DNA of 64,000 nt from Aldehydirespirator sp965220485 (GTDB lineage Bacteria; Actinomycetota; Acidimicrobiia; Acidimicrobiales; Aldehydirespiratoraceae), in contig OZ244832.1 in NCBI GenBank assembly GCA_965220485.1, positions 4,464,001 through 4,528,000 of the forward strand, in the 5' to 3' direction. Position numbers and translations under genes: made by a program. The notes under the pieces were generated by a model. The model had not been told where the DNA came from. It made no database searches and was given only the letters and a program-made list of their open reading frames with translations. Shown here piece by piece: positions 44,671 to 53,690 of the stretch. Position 1 is the first letter of the stretch. Each line of letters starts with the position of its first letter.

Positions 44671-45480
44671 ATGGGTGCGGAGCCGGGCGACTGGCCCTGG
44701 CCGGCGCCTCCCACGGAGCCGCCCGGGCGGGGACTGCTCGAAGGCAGGCGGGTTGTCGTCACCGCTGCGGCCGGCGCAGGCATCGGCTCGGCAGTGGCCC
44801 GCCGAGCCCTTGTCGAAGGCGCTCGGGTTCTCATCTCCGATGTCCACGAACGGCGTCTGGCTGCCACCTGCAATCAGTTGGAGGCCGAGACCGGATCGCG
44901 GCCCGGAGCGGTCACGTGCGATGTGACGTCTGAGAGCGACGTGCAGGCTCTGATGGACTCGGCCGTGGACGAGTTGGGCGGCATCGATGTGATGATGAAC
45001 AACGCGGGCCTCGGCGGCTCGGTCCGACTGGTGGACATGACCGACGAGCAGTGGTCGGCTGTTCTCGGCGTGACTCTCGACGGCACGATGCGCTGCACGC
45101 GGGCCGCGCTGCGTCTCATGATCGACGGGGGCACCGGCGGCGCCATCGTCAACAACGCCTCGGTGGCGGGCTGGCGGGCCCAGGTCGAGCAGGCCCACTA
45201 CGCCGCGGCCAAGGCGGGGGTCATGGCTCTCACCCGCTGCGCGGCGCTGGAGGCCGCCGAGCACGGGATCAGGGTCAACTGCGTGGCGCCCAGCCTGGCC
45301 TGGCACCCGTTCCTGGCCAAAACCACCGACGAGGCGCTGCTGGCCGAACTGGCCCCCAAGGAGGCCTTCGGCCGGCCCGCCGAGCCCTGGGAGGTGGCCA
45401 ACGTGATGGTGTTCCTGGCCAGCGACCTCGCCGGCTACATGACTGGTGAGACGGTCTCGGTCAGTAGCCAGCATCCGTGA
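44671..45480 (+). CDS. ipdF: SDR similar to IpdF (steroid-ring catabolism)
   Basis: 269 aa SDR with VVTAAAGAGIGSAVARRALV, NNASVAGWRAQVEQAHYAAA (Tyr and following Lys) and the end SVSSQHP. These segments match my memory of mycobacterial Rv3559c (IpdF), which reduces a CoA thioester from cholesterol C/D rings. About 20 residues of Pro-rich sequence precede the domain. It belongs with ipdAB at 58666-60317, although 13 kb of other genes lie between. The symbol rests on sequence pattern recall, not a search. Confidence 0.72.
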   Translation: MGAEPGDWPWPAPPTEPPGRGLLEGRRVVVTAAAGAGIGSAVARRALVEGARVLISDVHERRLAATCNQLEAETGSRPGAVTCDVTSESDVQALMDSAVDELGGIDVMMNNAGLGGSVRLVDMTDEQWSAVLGVTLDGTMRCTRAALRLMIDGGTGGAIVNNASVAGWRAQVEQAHYAAAKAGVMALTRCAALEAAEHGIRVNCVAPSLAWHPFLAKTTDEALLAELAPKEAFGRPAEPWEVANVMVFLASDLAGYMTGETVSVSSQHP

Positions 45481-45630
45481 CTGGAGAGAGCGACGCGATT
45501 GATCGAGCCGGTAACAGCGGCCCATACTGCGGGTACTGCGGCCACTGCATCGCTGGCGGTGCGGTGGCCCGTCTGGCAAGGTAGTTGTGTCCCGATGCCC
45601 GATCACCCGGCCTCACATGGAGGAATAAGA

Positions 45631-47466
45631 ATGCTTGCTCGATTGACTCAAGAACGTTCAGCGTGCTGGTTGGCGGTGTTCTTGGCGCTCGCTCTGATCG
45701 CAACCGCATGTGGAGGCGGGGGTGACGACGGCGAACCGCAGCCCTCTGGGGCGGTGGAGACCACCGAGACGGCCGCGCCCGCTGCGCCGGACGAGCCCGT
45801 CGACGATGACGGCGAAGAAGCGCCCGCTCCGACCGACACGGAACCGGACGATGAGCCCCTGGTCGCTCCGGTGGACACGACGACCACGACCACGCCACCC
45901 GACGACGGCGAAGCCGTCACCGAGGCGCCCGCCGAGCCCGAGCCGCAGTTCGGCGGAACGCTGCGGGTGGCCGTCGAGGCCGAGGGCGATGGCCTGAACC
46001 CCGCGGCCAACAGCTTCGCGGTGGCGGCCTACGTGATGACCTACCCGGTGTTCGATCCCGTCGCCTACTGGGACAAGAACGGCAAGTGGATCCCGTATCT
46101 GGCCGAGTCGTTCACCCCGATCGACGGCGGAGCGTCATGGCAGATGAAGCTGCGCGAGGGCGTGCGTTTCCACGACGGCACCGAACTCGACGCCGACGAC
46201 GCGGTGGCCACGTTCGAGGCCCAGCTCGCCGATCCGATCGTGTCGCTCGCCATCCGCCCCTTCTACCCGGCGACCGGAGCCGTCGAGAAGATCGACGACC
46301 TCACCGTCCAGTACAACCCGATCCACACGTACTCCGCCTTCCCGCAGGTCATAACCGGCCAGCTCGGGATGATCGCCCCGTCGGAGTGGCTGGCGCGCGC
46401 CGCGGAGGATCCGGCACTCAACCAGATGCCCGTCGGCACCGGCCCGTTCATGCTGGAGAGCCGTGTCCAGGACGATGTGACAGTGCTGGTGCGCAATCCC
46501 GACTACTGGGCAGCCGACCTGACCGACATCTACCTCGACCGCATCGAGGTGTATCCGATCACCGACACCGTGATCGCTGCGGAGCGTCTCGCCGCAGGCG
46601 ACATCGATCTCATGGTCACCAGCAACTCCGACGCCATCCTGACGCTGCGCGAGGCCGAGGGGGTCCAGACCATCGAGAACGTTCGCTCCAGCGAGGACTC
46701 CGCGATGATGAACACCGAGATGCCCCCGTTCGACGACATCAGGGCCCGCCAGGCTCTCACGTTCGCCACCGACCGGGACACCTACGTGTCGCTCATCCGC
46801 CAGGGAACCGCGCCCCCGGCCGACACGATGTTCCATCGGGACCTCATCTGGCACAACCCCGACGTCAAGCAGGAGACGAACATGCCCGAACGAGCCGGTC
46901 CGCTCGTCGAGGCTTACTGTGCCGACAATCCCGACAACTGCACCGACGGCAAGATCAACATGGAACTGCAGTTCTCCGGCCCGTCGGTGGCCCAGACCCG
47001 CATCGCCGATCTGCTGATCGACAGCTGGGAGGACTACTTCAACGTCACGCGGGACGAGATCCTCCAGGACGACCACATCACGGAGGTGGTCCTGGGCGTA
47101 TACAACGTAGCCACCTGGCGGCAGTTCGGCGCGGTGCACCCCGACAACGACGTCCTCTGGATCACCTGCCTGGCCATCAGCTTCATCGCCCTCAACTTCC
47201 CCCGCTACTGCGACGAGGAGCGCGACGCGCTGATGTACGAGGCGCGCGCCATCGACGATTTAGATCGGCAGGTGGAGATCTGGCACGAGGTCCAGGAGAA
47301 CATGCGTGACGCTTACACCTACATCTTCTTCAACCACGCCAACTGGACCATCGGCGCCCGCGAGAGCGTCCACAACATCTGCGGCCAGACTTCCCCGGCG
47401 GACGGCATCGAGCTGTTCTGCAACAACCAGGGCCGGGTGCAGCTCCATCAGGTCTGGCTGAGCTAG
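45631..47466 (+). CDS. ABC transporter substrate-binding lipoprotein (SBP family 5), first of two
   Basis: 611 aa. The signal peptide ends in lipobox IATAC, followed by GGGGDDG and a Thr/Pro/acid-rich linker of about 80 residues. The binding domain starts at FGGTLRVAVEAEGDGLNP and contains EGVRFHDGTELDADD and VGTGPFMLESR, hallmarks of peptide/nickel-type receptors. ATG 45631 follows GGAGG; the frame is open 44 codons upstream without support. A close paralogue follows. Ligand unknown. Confidence 0.88.
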   Translation: MLARLTQERSACWLAVFLALALIATACGGGGDDGEPQPSGAVETTETAAPAAPDEPVDDDGEEAPAPTDTEPDDEPLVAPVDTTTTTTPPDDGEAVTEAPAEPEPQFGGTLRVAVEAEGDGLNPAANSFAVAAYVMTYPVFDPVAYWDKNGKWIPYLAESFTPIDGGASWQMKLREGVRFHDGTELDADDAVATFEAQLADPIVSLAIRPFYPATGAVEKIDDLTVQYNPIHTYSAFPQVITGQLGMIAPSEWLARAAEDPALNQMPVGTGPFMLESRVQDDVTVLVRNPDYWAADLTDIYLDRIEVYPITDTVIAAERLAAGDIDLMVTSNSDAILTLREAEGVQTIENVRSSEDSAMMNTEMPPFDDIRARQALTFATDRDTYVSLIRQGTAPPADTMFHRDLIWHNPDVKQETNMPERAGPLVEAYCADNPDNCTDGKINMELQFSGPSVAQTRIADLLIDSWEDYFNVTRDEILQDDHITEVVLGVYNVATWRQFGAVHPDNDVLWITCLAISFIALNFPRYCDEERDALMYEARAIDDLDRQVEIWHEVQENMRDAYTYIFFNHANWTIGARESVHNICGQTSPADGIELFCNNQGRVQLHQVWLS

Positions 47467-47597
47467 ACCACCGAGCCCGGTGCTGCTCCCGTCTCCGGTC
47501 ATGGCTGTGCTGGCGGGTGGGTAGCGCCCTCTGGCAGAGCTATACGCTTAACGGCTCCGTGCCGGTTCGCGTGTCTCGAGTTGGAGGGCGAGTGGAG

Positions 47598-49448
47598 ATG
47601 GCTGCTCAAGAAAATCACAAGCCTCGGACGGTCTGGCTTGCGGCCGCCCTTGCGTTCGCCTTGCTCGCGGCGGCATGCGGAGGAGGCGGTGACGACGGCG
47701 AAGCGCAGCCCTCCCAGCCGGTCGAGACCACCGAGACGGCTGCTCCGTCGGAGCCGGTTGACTCCGGTGACGGAACCGACGAGGCACCCGCTGCCACCGG
47801 CACCGAGCCCGACGTCGGGGAAGAACAGGAACTGCTCGTAGCGCCGGTCGACACCACCACGACCACCACGACGCCGCCCGACGACGGCGAGGTCGTCACC
47901 GAGGTTCCGGCCGAGCCCGAGCCTCAGATCGGCGGCACGCTCAGGGTAGCGATCTTCGCCGAGGGCGACGGCCTCAATCCCGCGGCGAACGCCATCTCGA
48001 CACCGGTCTACACCATGGTCACCCCGATCTTCGACCCGCTGGCCTACTACGACACTGCGGGCAACTGGGTCCCGGTCCTGGCCGAGTCGTGGACCAAGAT
48101 CGGCGACGGCACGGCCTGGCAGATGAGGGTGCGCGAGGGGGTGCGATTCCACGACGGGACCGAGCTCGACGCCGACGATGTTGTGGCGACGTTCGAGGCA
48201 CAGCTCGCCGACCCGTTGATCTCGTTGGCGTTCAAGCCGGGGTTCGACCCCGACGAAGCGATCCGAAGGGTCGATGACTACACCGTCGAGTATGTCGGCG
48301 TTCGGCCTTCGGCGCGGTTGCCGATCGCGTTCACGAGCCAACTGGGGATGATCCTGCCGTCGGAGTGGCTCGAGCGGGCAGCCACGGATGCCACGCTCAA
48401 TCAGATGCCGGTTGGCACCGGCCCGTTCATGGTGGAGAGCCGCATCCCCTTCGAGAAGACGGTGCTGGTGCGCAACCCCGACTACTGGGCCGCCGACATG
48501 ATCGACACTTACCTCGACCGCATCGAGGTCTACCCCATAAGCGACTCCACCATTGCAGCCCAGCGGCTGATAGCGGGAGAACTCGACCTGGTAGTCGTTT
48601 CGGGCGCCGACGCCATTCTGACCCTGCGCGACGCTGCGGACCAAGGGGTGATCACCATCGAGAACCAGCGCGGAGAGGAGTCGCTCGCCCTGATCAACAC
48701 GCAAAGCCCAGTGTTCTCCGATATTCGGGCCCGCCAGGCTCTGACCTTCGCGACCGACCAGGACCTGTACGTGGAGTTGCTCCGCCAGGGCACCTCGCAG
48801 GCGGCCGACTCGATGTTCCATCCCGACCTGATCTGGAACAACCCGGATGTGGTGCAGGAGACCAACATGCCCGAGAGGGCGGGACCGCTCGTGGCCGCCC
48901 ACTGCGCGGACTTCCCCGCCAACTGCACCGATGGCAAGATCAACATGCGTTTCGGCCTTCCTGGCCCGTCGGTGGAGACCGATCGCGCCGTCGATCTGCT
49001 GGTCGCCACCTTGGGCGAGTTCTTCAACCTCGAAGTGACCGTGAAGCCCCTGAGCGAGCTGATCATCGATGTGGTGCTGGGCAACTACGACGTGGCCATA
49101 GCGCAGGCGTTCGGGGCGGTCGATCCCGACAACGAGGCGATCTGGATGGAGTGCGGGTCGATCAGCTTCATCTCACTGAACTTCTCCCGCCACTGCGACG
49201 AAGAGCGCGACGAGTTGCTGTACGAGCAGCGCAGGATCGACGACCTCGATCGGAGGGTGGAGATCTGGCGCCGGATCCAGGAGATAAACCGCGACGCCTA
49301 CATCTCCATCTTCTTCACCCACTCCAACTGGACCATTGGAGCCCGAGACAACGTGCACAACATCTGCGGGCAGATCGGGCCCACAGGCGACCAGCTGTTC
49401 TGCAACAACCAAGGCAGGATCTGGTTGAACCAGCTCTGGCTGAGCTAG
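47598..49448 (+). CDS. ABC transporter substrate-binding lipoprotein (SBP family 5), second of two
   Basis: 616 aa paralogue of the preceding gene, with the same plan: lipobox LAAAC, GGGGDDG, a Thr-rich linker (VDTTTTTTTPPDDGE), then IGGTLRVAIFAEGDGLNP. The two share most motifs and the C-terminal end (NNQGR, QLWLS versus QVWLS), but differ in the presumed ligand-facing middle. A tandem duplication with divergence is likely, giving one transporter two receptors. Start ATG 47598; GGAGG lies 15 bp upstream. Confidence 0.88.
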   Translation: MAAQENHKPRTVWLAAALAFALLAAACGGGGDDGEAQPSQPVETTETAAPSEPVDSGDGTDEAPAATGTEPDVGEEQELLVAPVDTTTTTTTPPDDGEVVTEVPAEPEPQIGGTLRVAIFAEGDGLNPAANAISTPVYTMVTPIFDPLAYYDTAGNWVPVLAESWTKIGDGTAWQMRVREGVRFHDGTELDADDVVATFEAQLADPLISLAFKPGFDPDEAIRRVDDYTVEYVGVRPSARLPIAFTSQLGMILPSEWLERAATDATLNQMPVGTGPFMVESRIPFEKTVLVRNPDYWAADMIDTYLDRIEVYPISDSTIAAQRLIAGELDLVVVSGADAILTLRDAADQGVITIENQRGEESLALINTQSPVFSDIRARQALTFATDQDLYVELLRQGTSQAADSMFHPDLIWNNPDVVQETNMPERAGPLVAAHCADFPANCTDGKINMRFGLPGPSVETDRAVDLLVATLGEFFNLEVTVKPLSELIIDVVLGNYDVAIAQAFGAVDPDNEAIWMECGSISFISLNFSRHCDEERDELLYEQRRIDDLDRRVEIWRRIQEINRDAYISIFFTHSNWTIGARDNVHNICGQIGPTGDQLFCNNQGRIWLNQLWLS

Positions 49449-49624
49449 AGGCCACTGGGAGCCTGGATGAGCTAGGACCCGGGCCGGGGGCGGCGGTCGT
49501 CGGCGCGACCGGCTTACCGGCACGACCCCACGGGCAGTAGTAATCTCCCCGCGGAGTGGCTGCTGCAAGTGAACTGGGTGGTGCCTCGGTGAGCGCACTG
49601 CGGCGATCGGGGCGGTAGGCGCTC

Positions 49625-50623
49625 GTGGCTAGGTTCGTGTTGCGCCGGCTGGCCCTGCTGGCGGCAGTGCTGTTCGCCGTGACATTCCTCGGGTTCTCGG
49701 CGATGAACCTGCTGGGCGACCCGCTCGTGAACGTGGTGGGCGTGCTGGCCGAGCTCGACTGTGAGGGCATAGCGGCCGGGACGGTCGAGGACACGACGGT
49801 GGATGCTGCCAGCAGCGACTGCGATACGGTGGCGGCGGCCAAGGCTCAGTACCACCTCGACCGGCCTGTTCCCGTGCGCTACCTGCTGTGGGTGAGTGAC
49901 CTTGCCACCGGGGACTTCGGCACCTCGTTCCAGAACGACCAGCCGGTGCGCGAGGTGATCCGTGAGAAACTGCCCGAGACGCTGATCCTGGTGGTGATGG
50001 CCCAGATCGTCTCGCTCGGGGTGGCCATCCCCTGGGGTGTGATCGCGGCGTACCGGGCCAACCGGGCCTTCGACCGCGGCTCCACGGTGGCGTCGTTCGG
50101 CCTGCTGTCGATACCCAACTTCGCACTGGGGGTGGTGCTGCTGTACCTGGTGGCCCTGCGATGGCAGATCTTCCCGTCGGCCTACGAGAGCGACAACGTC
50201 AGTGGGCTGGTGTTCTCCATGATCCTGCCCGCCGTGACGCTCGGCCTGCCCTTGGCGGCCAGCTACCAGCGCCTGTTGCGCACCGACCTGATCACCACGT
50301 TGCAGGAGGACTTCGTGCACATGGCCCGGGCCAAGGGCCTTCCGCCGATGCGGATCATGTTCCGGCACGCCCTGCGGCCGTCGATGTTCTCGGTGGTGAC
50401 CGTCTTCGGCGTCAGCACCGGAGCCCTGATCGGCGGGTCGCTGGTGGTGGAGCAGATCTTCAGCATTCCGGGGATCGGCAGGGAGATTGTGACCGCGGTG
50501 GTACGCGACGACTACCCGGTGGTGCTCGCGATCGTGATGCTGGTCGCAGTCACCTTCGTGGTGCTCAACTTTCTGGTGGACTTGCTCTACAGCTGGCTCG
50601 ACCCGAGGGTGCGGGCCCAATGA
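49625..50623 (+). CDS. ABC transporter permease, DppB/OppB type
   Basis: 332 aa. The N-terminal membrane segment (LALLAAVLFAVTFLGFSAM) is followed by an extracytoplasmic insert with two Cys (ELDCEGIAAG, SSDCDTVAAA) that is larger than in enteric DppB. The EAA loop is MARAKGLPPMRIMFRHALRP, and IFSIPGIGREIV is conserved in the family. GTG start at 49625. It overlaps the next permease by four bases and serves the two upstream receptors. Confidence 0.9.
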   Translation: MARFVLRRLALLAAVLFAVTFLGFSAMNLLGDPLVNVVGVLAELDCEGIAAGTVEDTTVDAASSDCDTVAAAKAQYHLDRPVPVRYLLWVSDLATGDFGTSFQNDQPVREVIREKLPETLILVVMAQIVSLGVAIPWGVIAAYRANRAFDRGSTVASFGLLSIPNFALGVVLLYLVALRWQIFPSAYESDNVSGLVFSMILPAVTLGLPLAASYQRLLRTDLITTLQEDFVHMARAKGLPPMRIMFRHALRPSMFSVVTVFGVSTGALIGGSLVVEQIFSIPGIGREIVTAVVRDDYPVVLAIVMLVAVTFVVLNFLVDLLYSWLDPRVRAQ

Positions 50624-51597
50624 ACGCCGAGGATCGGGCGACCCGCAAGCCTCAGGCATCTCGCGATCAGAGAGCCTCCCGGCAGCGGCTGCTGCTGCGG
50701 TTCCGGATCCTGCGGCTCGTGCGGTCCAGCCGGGTGCTCGATGACGGCCCCTCAGGCGACGATGCAGCCGTGCGCCGCCGCCTGGGCTTCGCCTTCTGGG
50801 TGGCGGCGGTCTGGCTGGTGTTCATGGCGTTCGTGGCCGTGTTCGCGCCGCTGCTGCCGATGGCCGACCCCACCCAGATCGCTTTCGGGGGTCCACGGGA
50901 GTCACCCTCGCTGGACGCCTGGTTCGGCACCGACGCCCTGGGTCGCGACGTCTTCTCCCGCACCATGCACGGCGCCCGCATCAGCCTGGCCGTCGGCGGC
51001 TTCGCCATCGTCTTCGGGATGGTGGTCGGGGGCGCACTCGGGATAGTGGCCGGTTATTTCCGGGGCCGCCTGGATCAGGCCGTGGGCTTCGCGTTCTTCG
51101 TGCTGCTGTCATTCCCGGCGCTGGTGCTGGCCATCCTGATTACCGCGACTCTCGAGCGCAGCCTGCTGGTGGTGAGTCTCACCATCGGAATCCTGGCGGT
51201 GGCGCCCGTAGGCCTGCTCGCACGGGCCTCCACACTGGTCTACGCGGAGCGGGAGTTCGTCGCCGCGGCTCGGGTGCTCGGGGCCAAGCACGGCCGGATC
51301 ATCATGCGCGAACTGCTGCCCAATGTGGTCATACCCATGGGGGCGTTGACCCTGCTCGGGATGGCCGTCGCCGTCGTTGCCGAGGGCTCGCTCGCCTTCC
51401 TGGGTCTGTCGGTGGCCGGCGATGACGCCATCTCGTGGGGCAAGATGATCGTTGACGGCGCCGGCCTGCGCGATCTGCAGAACGCCACCCACGTGGCGAT
51501 GTTCCCGGTGGCGGTGATGTTCGTTACCGTGCTGTCCCTGAACTTCGCTGGCGACCGTATCCGCCAGTACTTCGATGTGAAGGAGCTGGCCTTCTGA
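50620..51597 (+). CDS. ABC transporter permease, DppC/OppC type
   Basis: 325 aa. A basic cytoplasmic N-terminus (about 60 residues, RASRQRLLLRFRILRLVRSS) precedes the first membrane segment. FGTDALGRDVFSRTMHGARI is the typical DppC signature, and the EAA loop lies around AARVLGAKHGRIIMRELLPN. ATG overlaps the upstream stop (ATGA) and the downstream ATPase start overlaps by one base. Confidence 0.9.
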   Translation: MNAEDRATRKPQASRDQRASRQRLLLRFRILRLVRSSRVLDDGPSGDDAAVRRRLGFAFWVAAVWLVFMAFVAVFAPLLPMADPTQIAFGGPRESPSLDAWFGTDALGRDVFSRTMHGARISLAVGGFAIVFGMVVGGALGIVAGYFRGRLDQAVGFAFFVLLSFPALVLAILITATLERSLLVVSLTIGILAVAPVGLLARASTLVYAEREFVAAARVLGAKHGRIIMRELLPNVVIPMGALTLLGMAVAVVAEGSLAFLGLSVAGDDAISWGKMIVDGAGLRDLQNATHVAMFPVAVMFVTVLSLNFAGDRIRQYFDVKELAF

Positions 51598-52676
51598 TGG
51601 CGGAGCAGGCTGCGGCCCCCGTCCCACTCCTGTCGGTGCGCGACCTGCACGTGCGGTTCCCCACCGAGCGGGGCACCGTCAACGCGGTCAACGGCGTGAG
51701 CTTCGACCTGTACGAGGGCAAGACCCTCGCGATTGTCGGCGAGTCGGGCTCGGGCAAGTCGGTCACCGCCAAGACTCTGATGAACCTCCTGCCCCGGAGC
51801 GCCCGCGTGAGCGGCGAGGTGACCTACGACGGCCAGGACGTCCGGGCCCTGGCCGCGGCGGGGACCAAGCACTTCTTCGGAGTGCAGATGACGATGGTGT
51901 TCCAGGATCCGATGACATCGCTCAACCCGGTCAAGAAGGTGGGCGAGCAGATCGCCGAGACCCTCCGCTACCACCTCGGCCGCTCCCGCAGCGAGGCCAT
52001 CGAAGAGGCCGTGGAACTGCTGGACGTGGTGGGCATGCCCGAGCCGGCCCGGAGAGTGTCGCAGTATCCCCACGAGCTGTCGGGCGGGCTGCGCCAACGA
52101 GCCGTCATCGCGATGGCACTGGCCTGCCAGCCGCGGCTGCTGATTGCGGACGAGCCCACCACCGCAGTCGATGTGACGGTCCAGAAACATCTGCTGGACC
52201 TGCTCGACCGGCTTCGTCGAGACCGGGGGATGTCGATGATCCTCATCACCCACGACCTCGGCGTGGCCCACGGCCGGGCCGACGATGTTGCGGTGATGTA
52301 CGCGGGCCGGGTTGTGGAGACGGCCGACGCTCGCACGCTCTTCTTCGACATGCGCCATCCCTACACCGAGGCGCTGCTGCGCTCGATCCCCCGCATCGAC
52401 GATCCCGTCCACCACCGGCTCGATCCCATCCCGGGACGCCCGCCCGAGTTGGTCCACCCGCCCGATGCGTGCGCCTTCGCGCCCCGGTGCATCTACGCCC
52501 AAGCCGACTGTCTCGGCGGTGTTCCCGAGCTGAGCGGGCTGGTCGGTCTGCACCGCTTCGCTTGCCTCCATCCAACCGGCACCGAGCGGGGCATGGCCGC
52601 GATGGCCACCAACAGGGCCGCGGGGGTTACCGCGGCCGGTCTGGCTGTATCCGAGGGCTCTGGAGGTAGCGGCTGA
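51597..52676 (+). CDS. ABC transporter ATP-binding protein, DppD/OppD type
   Basis: 359 aa. Walker A GESGSGKSV, signature LSGGLRQRAVIA and Walker B RLLIADEPTTAVDV are all present. The C-terminal oligopeptide-transporter region (GRPPELVHPPDACAFAPRC and further Cys) is conserved and may bind an iron-sulfur cluster. An Ala/Gly-rich tail of about 25 residues ends it. Start and stop overlap both neighbours by one base. Confidence 0.92.
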   Translation: MAEQAAAPVPLLSVRDLHVRFPTERGTVNAVNGVSFDLYEGKTLAIVGESGSGKSVTAKTLMNLLPRSARVSGEVTYDGQDVRALAAAGTKHFFGVQMTMVFQDPMTSLNPVKKVGEQIAETLRYHLGRSRSEAIEEAVELLDVVGMPEPARRVSQYPHELSGGLRQRAVIAMALACQPRLLIADEPTTAVDVTVQKHLLDLLDRLRRDRGMSMILITHDLGVAHGRADDVAVMYAGRVVETADARTLFFDMRHPYTEALLRSIPRIDDPVHHRLDPIPGRPPELVHPPDACAFAPRCIYAQADCLGGVPELSGLVGLHRFACLHPTGTERGMAAMATNRAAGVTAAGLAVSEGSGGSG

Positions 52677-53683
52677 TGGCCGGGACGGGTCATGCCCAGC
52701 TACGCGACCACGACGGCGTGCTGCTGTGCGTCAAGGACCTAGTGGTGCAGTTTCCCGCGGGCCGCAAGCGCGTCGTGCACGCCGTGTCGGAGGTGACCTT
52801 CGACGTGGCCCAGGGTGAGACGCTGGGCATTGTGGGCGAGTCGGGCTGCGGCAAGTCGACGGTTGCTCGGGCCATCATCCGCCTGGTGGACATCACCGCG
52901 GGCGAGGTGCTCTACGAGGGCCAGGACTTGGCCACCCTCGAGGGTGAGGACCTGCGCAAGGTGCGGCCCAACCTGCAGATGATCTTCCAGGATCCGATCT
53001 CGTCGCTCAACCCCCGCCGCCGGGTTCGCGACGTGATAGCCGAGGGCCTGGCCGTGTGGGGTGACGACATTGGATCCTGGAGTCGCGATCGCATAGACGA
53101 ACTGATGGATGCGGTCGGGGTGGAGGCGAGGTACGGCGCCCGCCGTCCGCACGAGTTCTCCGGCGGCCAGTGCCAGCGCATCGGCATCGCCCGGGCTCTG
53201 GCCCTCGATCCCAAGGTGCTGATCTGCGATGAGCCGGTGTCGGCGCTCGACGTGTCCATCCAGGCCCAGATCCTGAACCTGCTCCAGGACATGAAGCGTC
53301 GCTACGGCCTGACGGTGCTGTTCATCTCCCATGACCTGTCAGTGGTGAAGAACGTCAGCGACCGGATCGTGGTCATGTACTTGGGCAAGGTGTGCGAGAT
53401 CGGCAGCACGGAGGAGCTCTACTCCCGTCCAGCCCATCCCTATACCCGGGCGCTGCTGGCCTCCATCCCTGAGCCGGCTCCCACAGTGGACGTGAGCGAG
53501 GGAGACATCGGCGACGAGTTGCCGTCAGCGACCGACCCTCCCAGCGGTTGCCGGTTTCACACCCGGTGCCCGAGGGTGACCGATGTCTGCCGCGAGGTCG
53601 AGCCGACCAGCGAGCAGATCGGCGACGCCGACCACTACGTCGCCTGCCACCACCCGGTCGCTGTCGAAGTTCGGACGGGCTGA
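52676..53683 (+). CDS. ABC transporter ATP-binding protein, DppF/OppF type
   Basis: 335 aa. Walker A GESGCGKSTVARAI, Q-loop QMIFQDPISSLNPRRRV, signature FSGGQCQRIGIARA and Walker B VLICDEPVSALDVS. The C-terminal Cys-containing region (GCRFHTRCPRVTDVCREVEP) is typical for OppF. It pairs with the upstream ATPase. The gene ends 7 bp before the convergent sulfite/nitrite reductase gene, with no room for a separate terminator. Confidence 0.92.
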   Translation: MAGTGHAQLRDHDGVLLCVKDLVVQFPAGRKRVVHAVSEVTFDVAQGETLGIVGESGCGKSTVARAIIRLVDITAGEVLYEGQDLATLEGEDLRKVRPNLQMIFQDPISSLNPRRRVRDVIAEGLAVWGDDIGSWSRDRIDELMDAVGVEARYGARRPHEFSGGQCQRIGIARALALDPKVLICDEPVSALDVSIQAQILNLLQDMKRRYGLTVLFISHDLSVVKNVSDRIVVMYLGKVCEIGSTEELYSRPAHPYTRALLASIPEPAPTVDVSEGDIGDELPSATDPPSGCRFHTRCPRVTDVCREVEPTSEQIGDADHYVACHHPVAVEVRTG

Positions 53684-53690
53684 CAGCCCT

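Noticed and set aside
43342..45606. 754-codon minus-strand frame opposite the flotillin end and the two SDR genes
   Set aside because: Both SDRs opposite it have complete catalytic motifs; the minus product shows no domain and has high His/Gly/Arg.
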